NCBI GenBank assembly: GCA_011033025.1
Contig: WFMF01000064.1
Span: forward strand, 1-64,000
Length of the DNA: 64,000 bases
Direction: 5' to 3'
Source: Beroe forskalii
Lineage: Eukaryota; Ctenophora; Nuda; Beroida; Beroidae
Shown: positions 10,601 through 21,540 of the stretch, piece by piece
How positions within the stretch are numbered: position 1 is the stretch's first letter
How the letters are laid out: every line of letters starts with the position of its first letter
The notes under the pieces: model-generated
Seen by the model: the letters and a program-made list of their open reading frames with translations, nothing else
Database searches by the model: none
Told to the model about the DNA's origin: nothing
Program-made: the position numbers and the translations under genes

Positions 10601-11075
10601 TTCGTTACAAATCTATCAGCCCAGTTGATTCTTTGATTAAGTTAGCAAAGACAAACCACTCATCGGCACATGGAATGCTTGATTCATTTTCTTTTTGTAG
10701 TTGGTGTGAGTGTAGTCGTCAGTACAAACTTACCCCTGGAGCTTCGGTGCACTGTGCAGGTCTCCGCCGCTTCGACAATGAATATCGTCATACCCTTGAT
10801 CTTCGTCTATTATCTACACTCGATTTCGCTAATTGGAACAATTCATTTTCCACCTTGTCAACTGAAACAGAAATTGAAAACGCACGCCCAGTCATACGAT
10901 ACACATTAAAAGAGCCGGTGATGGAAGTAAAGCTGACCCTTCTTCTCTCGATGCTCAACGCACTGGCCATGGTGTCAATAGAAGGATGTACTCGATTCCC
11001 TGACATTGATGCTCAATAGATCGTTGCAAGAAGAACTAAAAGCTCTCGAAAAGCTACCACCAAATGAAACGGTCG
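7657..11075. repeat. Tandem duplication, upstream copy
   Basis: This 3,419-bp block is repeated directly at 11076-14285. It starts ATCACTTACCTGATTG and ends AAATGAAACGGTCG, at which point copy 2 begins at once. Only TCG is shared by the two parental boundaries, which points to a microhomology-type tandem duplication. Scattered substitutions and indels separate the copies, so it is not recent. It holds the upstream region and truncated 5' coding part of the PAN/sushi gene. About 3.1 kb of it shows nothing else recognisable. Confidence 0.88.
10778..11075 (+). pseudogene. Truncated 5' copy of the PAN/sushi secreted-protein gene
   Basis: This is the counterpart of the start of the gene at 13985. 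It begins with the same ATG and signal peptide (MNIVIPLIFVYYLHS). One A is missing relative to the intact copy (CACTCGATTTCG versus CACTCGAATTTCG), which shifts the frame right after the signal sequence. Homology stops at ACGGTCG, where the second duplication copy begins, so the PAN-like and sushi-like parts are absent. It could still be transcribed because the matching upstream region is present, but the product would be a short nonsense peptide. Confidence 0.8.
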
Positions 11076-14000
11076 ATCACTTACCTGATTGAATGTCAAA
11101 ATTTTATTTTGAGTAACTTTCGGAGTTAATAAATTATTTAAAACGCTTAATAAAAAAAGTCAAGTTGCTGTACCGCTGTACAAATCATATCCCATCCAAA
11201 TAGCATGTCCTGTATTAACCCCAGCTCCTGAAAAATAGGCGGTTATTTTTGATAATTTAGCAGCGCACACTATCTTAATGGCGTCATTGCGACCGCCTAT
11301 ATTTCTGAGCATCAAGGAAAATCGATATTTCTCAAATCCTTTTTTAATATTTTTTCCATTAACGAGTTTCCTATAAACTGCAACCAGTTGTCTTAAGTAA
11401 TAACCGAATAACGAAAACTATGAAATTAACAAAGTGTTTCAGTCGCCGATCTACTTTTGAGTTAAATGTAATAGATTATTATACTTCATGTCTATGATGA
11501 GAGCAGAATAAAACTATATTGGATAATTGTCTCAGGCACTAATCACTATTTACTTACTCAAAACAGGTGAATGACGTATTGGAAGTATCTCATCATGTGA
11601 AACGTATTCTCTATCTCATGTGCTACCATATTAGGCGTTTCAAGATGCGATGACCTCCCGTCCTTTACTGACATATTAATTGAAACTCGGTCGATTTATC
11701 TCTGAAATATAGTGACATCAACGCCAATCGCAAATTACTCCTGCTTCAGTACTTCAATCGTCATATGAATGGCCAGCTTCTGGTAGTAATTATCGGGTTT
11801 TTGGCACTACAGTGCGGCCACGGTAGACTGTAGTTATAGGGATTTTGAAACACAGCAAAAACATGCTTCAAAGGTGTATTATTCACATATGATTGTGATA
11901 TCCCATGGCAAATAGGTTATCATTAAAAATTCTGTTTGTGACTCATCTAAAAGGGGCTCCGGAAACGCTTTCTGAAATTCATCCGCAAGAAACGATGATA
12001 ATATCAATGTGACACTTTTCATACAGCAAAACAAAAATATTGTGTCAAATCCCCTCTAAAATTATAATGCTAGATCTTACTGCTCATTGCCATTATAAAG
12101 TGTACCGTAGAATTTTTTGAAATACAAATCACCCACCCTTGTACAGTATGTCTCTGCACACTTGGCAAAATTGTCAATTATTACTTAATTAATACTTATT
12201 TTCTTGGAAGATCGCGTTTAATCATTGATAAGATTCCTCAGCAGCGTCTTGAATGAGTGCACCAAACACATGTAAGTCTTCAATACCAAGTGATTCGTGA
12301 AGTGTACCATGACGAGATAAATTGAGTCTCTTTTAATTCTGGAAGAATTCAGAGCTCGGTTTCAAGAGGAACAATGATTAATGATAATGAAAGTTTAACT
12401 TAAATTCATCAAAATATTATGTAAATTCTCCAACCGCTGTAAGTACAGTCATTACTATTTTAACACTCGGATTGTCATGTGCATTGGAAAATGTAATGAT
12501 TCTTAGTTCATTCTAGAAGTATTTCCAATGTATTCTGTAATATTATATTCTGAATTACGATATTTCAAATATAATATTTTCAATGAATGTCACATTATTA
12601 TCACAACAGGTCGATTACAGCTGTAAGCGGATCGAAATCACAATGAGGATTCCTGGGTTATAGTCTTTTCCGACGACAACATGAATCACAAATAGCGACA
12701 CTTTTTCAATGAAAGTGTGAAATTACTAACAGTGAAATTACTTTTCATGTCTAACTTTCACTGTACTAACACTGAAACAGTCCTACACTCCTAAGGACTG
12801 ATGTTGGTTATATAATATCTTACATCACTCCCATCACCCAGGTTGTTCGTCATAGCAACAACGCTGAGTGTTGCTTTGCAACAATTAATCAACAGTTTTA
12901 CTAGTTTCTAAGAGAAACACGTGCTTAAACTTTGTTATGTTGTACATATCATGGCTGGTGTTGTGTATTGACACATATAACAAACGTAGGTCGTAGGCAC
13001 TTATTAGCATATTGAACAATGAATCACAAAAATTAATCAAATCAAAGCTGTGAAACTAAAAATACTTTAAAACTGTTAACAGAATTTTGGCTGGTCAAAT
13101 TCACACAAATGAAATATTCTTTGTTAATTCAATAAAGTAAGGACTGACATACTGTCTCGTCTCACACAGAGTTTTATGTTGTGTAGTTTTGACCAGTTGA
13201 CTATTGATATAATGAAAGATTTATCATTCACTGTAACAGCTATAGGAAAAAGTATAAACTGTGACATAATATCGCAACTTGAGCAGTGAGTACGAAGCTC
13301 TCAGGTTGACACCGACGCCGGTTTGAAATATGCACCAACACGATTTTGCGCTGAAATTTGTATGATTCTTCAAATGCAAGGAAATGAAAAACATCAAAAT
13401 TCATAACAAGCACTACTGGTTAAAGTGAATGTGCGCAGTTCTAAGCAGTTGATAAACTTCTTCTTCTTGCAGTGTGTAAAGGGTTTGAAAATACACTGCC
13501 GAAACAGGGCCTTAGGTGCACTCGAACAGTTGTGTTCTGTGTTGGGATCTAACTATCAAAATATAAGCCTAGAACTAAAGAAATGAGCATAACAGCTATA
13601 TAAACTGTAAAACTGTTATTAAAGTATTAATATAACTTAATTATTGAAGCTCTAATAAATTGAAAAGTATTAATATTTCTCGGAATAAAGAATTTAAGCG
13701 GTACACCAATCTCATTATGCTTGTCACCACGTGCAATCTGAACCTCATTACCAATTACGACAGGTTTGAAATCGAAGCGACTATTTTTAGAAACAACAAT
13801 AGCCAGTTCGTTACAAATCTATCAGCCCAGTTGATTCTTTGATTAAGTTAGCAAAGACAAACCACTCATCGGCACATGGAATGCTTGATTCATTTTCTTT
13901 TTGTAGTTGGTGTGAGTGTAGTCGTCAGTACAAACTTACCCCCTGGAGCTTCGGTGCACTGTGCAGGTCTCCGCCGCTTCGACAATGAATATCGTCATAC

Positions 14001-14285
14001 CCTTGATCTTCGTCTATTATCTACACTCGAATTTCGCTAATTGGAACAATTCATTTTCCACCTTGTCAACTGAAACAGAAATTGAGAAACGCACGCCCAG
14101 TCATACGCTACACATTAAAAGGCCCAGTGATGGAAGTGAAGCTGACCGTTCTTCTCTCGATGCTCAACGCACTGGCCATGGTGTCAATAGAAGGGATGTA
14201 CTCGATTCCCTGACATTGATGCTCAATAGATCGTTGCAAGAAGAACTAAAAGCTCTCGAAAAGCTACCACCAAATGAAACGGTCG
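11076..14285. repeat. Tandem duplication, downstream copy
   Basis: Second copy of the block at 7657-11075, shorter by about 210 bp through small deletions. It supplies the upstream region and first roughly 100 codons of the intact PAN/sushi gene. The gene continues beyond its right edge without a break. Confidence 0.88.
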
Positions 14286-15382
14286 TATTCCAAAGACTGC
14301 TGATGACTCTCCTCGAAAAGATCAACTGCAGTTCCCTAGTTTCCACACCAATGACAGTTAGCAATACCCTAATCATAAGACGTATCAATACTGATTATAT
14401 CAGCAAATGTTGGGATTACTGCCTGTATTATCTCTGGGAATGCAAGGCGTTTATCTATCAATTTGCTACTCATGACTGTCTTCTACTAAATGAAGAAGAC
14501 TTCGGTATAGTGCTTTCCGAAAGCCCGATGCCGATGATAGTTAGTTTTAGAAGATCGTGTTTAGAGTGGCCAGACAAGCTGAGCGACTTTTTTCCAGATT
14601 ACAATGGATCCAGATATCGTGTATCAAAATCAGTTATCATTACTGAGCGGAACAATTGGGCCAAGTGCTTATCTGTTGCAGAGTGTGTCCAACAGTCTAA
14701 CTTCAAAAAGTGGCCAATTTTGTCGTGGGCAGATTGCTCTGAGTCCAAATGGAATGACCCATCTATAAAGTGGCAAATGAGGCAAGACACTTTTGTTCGA
14801 TTTGGGATAGAAGAAAATGCTACCCGTGTTTTTACACTCTTTAATCTTTTCAAAACGAACCTGGTGATCGGCAGTGAGAAGGACGCATCAAAGCCTGGTC
14901 AATGTACCTTTTCTCCTACTCTAGTCAAGGATATAGGCGAAAGGCGTGATGACTCTGATGAGGTAGTTAGATCGAATGTTGAATTAATAAATCAATCCTA
15001 TCTCATTTTCAGGAATGAAACCCAGAAAACCTATAGTTTGCAGGGATTGCAATACAAATTCAGGAGTCATTTCGAGGTCCCAATATTAACTGACTTCAAG
15101 GCTGTATCGTATCCAGTAAAAGTGGACATGTTTACAGATATTCGAATTTTCCAGCCACACCCTAGGGAGGAACTGATATGCGAAACAAAAGATTTGGGCA
15201 TTGAGCATGGGGCAATCATCAATAACCATGGCAATGAGCCCTTCCTCAGGAGGGACGAGGAAGTGGTAATCTTGTGTGAGCCTGGTTATGGGGTTCCAGA
15301 ACTCAACTATTCACAGACCCAGGCTATTAAGTGTGGTGACCGACTATATCCCTGCGAATCCATGGATCCTCAGAACGAGTGA
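13985..15382 (+). CDS. Secreted PAN/apple-like and sushi-like protein
   Basis: Uninterrupted 465-codon frame from the ATG at 13985, chosen over the upstream GTG because it starts a clear signal peptide (MNIVIPLIFVYYLHS). Residues 35-125 are a charged spacer with possible coiled coil. Residues 142-165 hold the spacing C-x3-C-x6-C-x11-C (KCWDYCLYYLWECKAFIY), which resembles PAN/apple modules. About 399-457 has four cysteines with CEPGYGV, typical of a sushi/CCP module, but the usual Trp near the last Cys is missing. Several N-glycosylation sequons fit secretion. It lies in the same orientation as, and inside an intron of, the ZMIZ-like gene, and appears single-exon. Family knowledge suggests adhesion or recognition. 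The exact role is unknown. A hydrophobic tail in another frame follows the stop. Confidence 0.75.
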   Translation: MNIVIPLIFVYYLHSNFANWNNSFSTLSTETEIEKRTPSHTLHIKRPSDGSEADRSSLDAQRTGHGVNRRDVLDSLTLMLNRSLQEELKALEKLPPNETVVFQRLLMTLLEKINCSSLVSTPMTVSNTLIIRRINTDYISKCWDYCLYYLWECKAFIYQFATHDCLLLNEEDFGIVLSESPMPMIVSFRRSCLEWPDKLSDFFPDYNGSRYRVSKSVIITERNNWAKCLSVAECVQQSNFKKWPILSWADCSESKWNDPSIKWQMRQDTFVRFGIEENATRVFTLFNLFKTNLVIGSEKDASKPGQCTFSPTLVKDIGERRDDSDEVVRSNVELINQSYLIFRNETQKTYSLQGLQYKFRSHFEVPILTDFKAVSYPVKVDMFTDIRIFQPHPREELICETKDLGIEHGAIINNHGNEPFLRRDEEVVILCEPGYGVPELNYSQTQAIKCGDRLYPCESMDPQNE

Positions 15383-16090
15383 AGCACCTTCTGCAGATAC
15401 CCAGGCTCCCATTAGTAAATGTAATGGAAACTCGCTAGAAATCATCTACTTTACATTTCCAATCCTTGTGTTATTAGATATCTTGAGAATGTGAGATCTC
15501 CAATACACAGTTTAAATAGTTTTGGCATTTGAATATTAGGTCTTCGTTGAGACTGTGTCTAAGCTTGTTACGGCGGTTATGTTTTTTCTTAAATTTGCTT
15601 ATTTAGTATTAGTCATAAGATCTCTCATGACGGACATAATCTAGTCGAATCCAAGTGCTGGTTTAACTAATTTATGTTCCTTGATTTCAAACTTCTGATC
15701 TACATCTGCGTTAATTATGAATGTTAGAGATATCTTTTTAAATCGTTGCCATGCCATTTAAATTGATGTTGATATGTTGATTGTTGATAATGATAATGTA
15801 GTTTGTATTGTACATTCATATCCTATTCAGTTAATGATATTATTATGAAGATATTATGCTAATATCATCGCATTATCATGCATAATGAATGCTTGGGTGC
15901 TTGTTAGCAGATTCTTTGCATGACATCAGGGGAGATGCTTGACATTGTGATCATGGTATTTATAGGATGACCAAGCTGAGAATTTTAGGAGAGTTTAATA
16001 TGGAATGATTATTAGCATTAGTATTGCTGAGTCAGAAAGTTAATAATACAGTGTTGAAAATGTCACAGTATACACTTCAAGAGATATTGA
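15383..16090. other. 3' flank of the PAN/sushi gene
   Basis: In the +1 frame, 15383-15494 continues open and ends in a hydrophobic segment (SLEIIYFTFPILVLL). The rest is AT-rich, with no motif I can name. Confidence 0.4.
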
Positions 16091-18060
16091 TAAACCACTG
16101 GAGTATTCTGCCGCTTTTTCAAAACAGGGGGTAACTCCAAAAAATCGAAAATCACAAATTTGGTATCATCGTGATCAGCTCACTGAGCTGCATAAGATAA
16201 AATAATTCTCGTATCATAATTTTACTGTTTCAGTTTCACTTTAGGGGGTAATTCCACCTATCTGGGAGATTTTTCTGCATTTTCTACACCAATTGTCTCA
16301 GAAAATGAAGTAACTCCACAGTTACCCCCTTTTTCTGAGAGAAATGGAGTTACCCCCTGATCAGATTTCATTATTTTGGGGATGATAGTACAGTTACCTC
16401 CTTTCTTGAGCTAACATGACAACAAATATTCATCATACTGGGGGTAAATCCAAAAACAAACACAAACCATTTCACATCCTACTTCATGCCACGAAAAAAC
16501 TTAATCCTGGCCATCCTAGATACATGCAAAATCCTTTTCAAAATATGCAGTTTTGAGATATTTCCAACTCCCAAGACAAAAATGCATAAAATTATTTTAG
16601 TTCTATCTTTATTTTAGGAACGAATGTGCATTTTTAAGAAATAAAATTGTGCATTTTTGTGTTTATCGATTTTCCATATCAAGGGATTCTTGTCAGTAGC
16701 TGTGAAAATGAAAGTGCATGTTTTAAGCACTGAAATGAAAATTATGCTTGTTTCAATTATGCATGTTTCAAATCTCATTCATAGAAATTGTACGTTGAAC
16801 AAAATTACGATTTTATGCATAATGTTAAATTGCCCCTAGTCCAAATCTACTGGATTTAATCTTGATCTCTGGAGAAATTGTAACTACATTACATTTACTA
16901 AGGTACCTTGATCTGAAATTACGCTGAAATAAGGAAATAAGATTTATATAATCCTATTGAAGTGACAATTTTATTTATAGACCATGTCTGGCTTCTGGGG
17001 CTGCCGCCCCAGACCCTACATCACATGTTATTAATAGACTCAACTTACAGGACAGAATTAAGAGTTAAAATCCTATTGAGGCGACAATTTTATTCATAGA
17101 AAACGTCGGCTTCTGGGGGCTGTCGCCCCAGACCCCTGCTTCACATGTTATTAATCGACTCAACTTACAGGACAGAATTAAGAGTTAAAATCCTATTGAG
17201 GCGACAATTTTATTTATAGAAAACATCTGGCTTCTGGCCTCTGGGGGCTGCCGCCCCCAGACCCCTGCTTCAGATATTATCAATCGAATCAACTTACAGA
17301 ACAAAATTAAGAGTTAAAATCCTATTGTGGCGACAATTTTATTATAGAAAACGTCGGCTTCTGGGGCTGCCGCCCCCAGACCCCGTCACATATAATCAAT
17401 CGAATCAACTTACAGAACAAAATTAAGAGTTAAAATCCTATTGAGGCGACAATTTTATTTTTAGAAAACGTCTGGCTTCTGGGGGCTGCCGCCCCCAGAC
17501 CCCTGCTCCACTTATTAGAAATCAACTCAACGTGCAGAGAGCTTTTTTAAGATGCTGCTGAGAGGAAATTTTGAAATTTGATGTCGTGAATAATTTTTGT
17601 TGTATATGAAATCAGAATTTGCCTAGGCAAAAATATGCAGTTTAGTGATTTCAAACTCAGGATACATGCAAAAAAATATTTTTTCGAGGTATGTCCTACT
17701 TTAAGTTTAATTGAAAAATGTGGATTTACCCCCAGAATCCAGATATCTAGATCTTCAGTCATTTTTCTCTCAAGAAAGGAGGTAAGTGTATGCTTTTCTC
17801 AGAATAGAGGGTAAGTCCAAGGTGAAAATTCAAATTTAGCAGAAATTTTTACGAAAATTCATTTTAATGATATTTGTGTTCATCTATCAAGTTGAAATTG
17901 GTGCTAAAATTTAAGTCTAAGTTTCAGCTAGCATTGTTCCTAAAATTAAAAGAAAATTTGGTGGAATTAAAAGGTCTTAAAATAACAAACACAAAAGTTG
18001 TAATATCTCAAAAACATGTCGATGGCGCTTACCTCTTTTGAAAAAAGATAAAAGTATTGT
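16091..18060. mobile_element. Element-like region with scattered GGGGGTAACTCC motifs
   Basis: The motif GGGGGTAACTCC or close variants occurs about ten times in both orientations. Positions are near 16127, 16244, 16307, 16321, 16346, 16391, 16440, 17725, 17777, 17806 and 18028, flanking a central tandem array. Clusters of a short motif in both orientations on the two sides of a core resemble the subterminal repeats of DNA transposons. I could not define terminal repeats or a target duplication. Confidence 0.45.
16950..17535. repeat. About 120-bp satellite-like tandem repeat, five units
   Basis: Units start at AATCCTATTGAGGCGACAAT near 16950, 17069, 17189, 17318 and 17434. Each contains a strong hairpin CTGGGGGC tgcc GCCCCCAG and then ATTAATCGACTCAACTTACAG. 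The units are well conserved, and the hairpin is the best-kept part. Confidence 0.88.
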
Positions 18061-19859
18061 GTAATCGAACTGAAAGAAACTGGTTTTTTTGGAAGGGCTG
18101 GAACCCCTTATTATAAGTTCACCAATTGTTGCTAGAAACCCTTATTAAATCCACCGATTGTTGCTGGATTATTATTAAATCGCAAAATTTTCAGCAATTC
18201 AAATCTTTATACTTTAAGATAAAATATCTTGACCGAGATTGAACGAGAAACTGGTTTTTCGTTGCAAGAATTATCACATGATGTGCACAAGATAAATTGA
18301 CGCTTGAGTTAAAGTTGTTAAACTTTATCACAAATAGCTCAGATCAGAATCACTTATCATGTTGCGCAAGAAACTTTTAGTAAACCCCTGATGATATTTG
18401 CCTTCTACTCGGTTTGGTTCCTTCCTGTCCTCTCTGTTTGCTCCACCTAACAACGCACTGTGTTGTCGTGTTAATCTCTTAATAACGCCGTTCCCTTCCC
18501 CCTACGAGCACACCCCGTTACTTTATTTATTATATATTGGTACTTTACCACCGATTAAACGTGCTCCTCCTTTGTTTGATCCCCACCGTAGCTGCAGCAG
18601 CGGCAGCGTAACAGGTGCTTGGACCACGTGGTGTGAATACTCAACGCTCATTGGTTAACGTTTCACGTTTAACCTTCCCATTGGTTCTTTAGCTCTCCTG
18701 ATTTAAGTGGCGATCACAATGTTGTTTTGTAGGTAGAGAAATATAAGAAGTGATGTTCGGATGGTCCTTTACTACGCACTGCCCTCAAACGACAGGCGCT
18801 TTGTTGCCGTGAACTGCTCACCTTAAACCATGAAAATGATAACATCTCAACCGCTGGTTACTCACACACTCGCACCTTATATAATATAATCTACCCTTAC
18901 ACAATATATAGCGTGGTATATAATATGTAAAGAATCTCCTTGATCTATGTTTGACATTTGGTATAGCGCCCCACCATAACATTACTATTGCAAATGATAA
19001 TATACAGGATGTCTAGTGGGTATGTGAATTACTCTGCTGCTGCGTGAGGGGTTCACAAAGAAACTCATCTATTGTTAATAACAGCAGCGTCCAATTACCC
19101 AATTTCCCTGCACCTTCACTCTGTGGGCCTGCGAAATGCTTCATTATGAGAGAATGAGTGAGGAAAGTTTCGTAATTATTACTGGTGCTTTGAGAGCGGA
19201 AAGAGAGATTTAGCGAAAGACATTGTGAGGATCCCTGCTTCCCTGCTTCTCTGCTTCATGGCTTGTGAACAGCGGTGTTTTTAACTTTTTGCTGGTGGTC
19301 AGCGCGGATCAGTGGTGGACAGCCGCAAGTGAACTAAGCGGCAGAGCATCTCACTGTCATAAATAATACGCAAGTGGGCACTAAGCAAGTGAGCAAGCGA
19401 CACATCATCTCACTGTCATAAGTAATACGCAGACGAGGAACGTTACATAAAATTATATGACTTATGTTTGACACTGCGCATGAATAAAAAGGTTTTCTGA
19501 AGTAATTAATTTGACCGGCTTAGCACTGATTTATATGTTATTGATCTTCGTTCTCTATGTACCGAATCCGAGTATTCGGTTTATGACGTATGTGTATTCT
19601 GGTGTGTGTACAAATACTTCGTGAACGGTGTGTAATGTGTATGTATAGTAGTTCTCGTAAAGGTATTGTCTCCATAATCTCTACCTCGACTAAATTGTCA
19701 TCAACTCCTGCTACAGTAAAAGTTAAACATATCCACTGCAATCCTGCGCTGTTGATCTGTCAACATTACCGTAGCTTAGCTGGTATATTATTATGCTCAA
19801 ACATATAATATGTTAAGGAGTATAACAGATGCACATGAATCCAGCGGGTTGTTGGAAGC
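18061..19859. other. Intron sequence with no recognised gene
   Basis: A short open frame at 18398-18658 has no recognisable domain. Two ATTGG/CCAAT-type sequences lie near 18650 and 18685. At 19340-19440 a short phrase (CATCTCACTGTCATAA..AATACGCA) is duplicated. Nothing supports a gene. Confidence 0.4.
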
Positions 19860-21540
19860 TCCCGGGAAGGTAAAGGACTCGTTCCAGAGTAACCAGAGTA
19901 ACCTGACTTCCAGAGTAACCTGACTTCCAGAGTAACCCTGTTGACTGGGATCTTAGGAACACCTGGACCAGGGTCCAGGACTGGCTCAAAGTATCATCTG
20001 GGCCAGGAGATCCTGGGCCGGGGTGTCTGTCTGGATCTCTCGCAGATCTGTCTCCCACTCTCCCGTTTAGTGGTAGCCTCGCAGATCTGTCTCCCACTCT
20101 CCCGTTTAGTGGTAGCCTCGAGGAATCCCGACACATTGGTGGTATAATGAGTATCATCGGCGTACCATCACGAATTTGCATGAAGAATCATGGGTGATAT
20201 CCGTCCTGATTGTACAGTTTCTCGTCTCACCGGACGAAGATAGAACATAGTTTAAAGCGATTCTTCAAAAGAAACTCCAAGTATTAGCGATTATTCATTG
20301 AGAAATGTTTTGAAAAATGTTTTATTTTTGGAATGTACAAATAAAGCTACAAATAAAGCTGAGTTTTAGATTTAATAGGTTGCATCAACATTCGTGATTC
20401 GTGTTGAGGTTAATAACTACCTTCGTGCCACATTCATTTTAAAATGTCGATGTTCCGTGTTCGGGCGATTGTGTTCGGGCGATATATAATCGATCAATTA
20501 AAAGGCTGAGTTGATGAAAACTGAGATGTGATTTGCTCATTATACCGTTATGAAAATGTTAGAAATAAATCGGAAATGTCCAAGTCGTTTAGATCACACT
20601 CACTCACTGACATGACATATCTTATTTGTGTGTAATGTTTGTGTATACTGTATGTGTAATGTGTATTCTGTAATTACTAATTGTGTTTGTGGCTGTATGT
20701 AAAGATGTAATATCTTGGTATCCTTGTGTTTGTGGCTGTATGTAAAGATGTAATGTCGAATGTGACTTTTTCGTGTGTAAAATCTTTGTGTACAGCAATT
20801 TCACTTCGTAAGTTGGTACCTTCACTTGTTGCCGCTGTTATTAATTTGATCTGTTCCATTTAAATTAGGTGATGTGATGATGGTGATTGATGAAGTGGTA
20901 AACTAAATACATTATATTATGATGAAAGTACACTTTCACGACATAGGAAGTAACTGAACCCGACTCAGTGTTACACTTTTGTACTTTCAAAGCTTTGAAA
21001 ACGACCCTTGAGTAGCATTGTACTGTCGATTAAAGAAGCAAACCTTACCATGTAAATCGTAATCATGTTGCATCAAGGTCTGATGTATTCTGTACTTGTT
21101 GTAATCACATACACACACGTTGGGGGGTATTAGAAACACCACCACGACGTATATAACATGAAGCATTGAGGTGATTTTATTGTCAACTCTAATATATGTT
21201 TTAAGTTCGGATTCAGATCTGTAAGCGAGAAATACCTCCTTTTTTGGGATAATTAATTCTATCGTATTTCCCGGGGATACGGCGTAGAATATTGGGGAGC
21301 GTTCGTGGACATACTTACAGACAAGTACGGACCATAGATAGGCTTCAATGCTCCATATTTCCCGGGGATACGGCGTAAACATCTGCGGTGTTCGTGGACA
21401 TACTTACAGACTTTGACAATGCTCTTATGTAATACGAACTGAGTTAAGTCGTGTGGAAACTGGAAACACGCGCAGATCTGGACAACACGCAAGTTCATTA
21501 AGAGCACCCATCGCACGATTTCAATGAAAACCAAAGTCCA
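19860..21540. repeat. Intron stretch with small tandem duplications
   Basis: Four local duplications are visible: CCAGAGTAACCTGACTT units at about 19880-19935; a 39-bp unit twice at about 20037-20118 (CGCAGATCTGTCTCCC..GTGGTAGCCT); a phrase beginning TTGTGTTTGTGGCTGT twice at about 20683-20753; and about 115 bp twice at about 21260-21412 (TTTCCCGGGGATACGGCGTA..CGTGGACATACTTACAGAC). No gene is seen. Confidence 0.7.
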
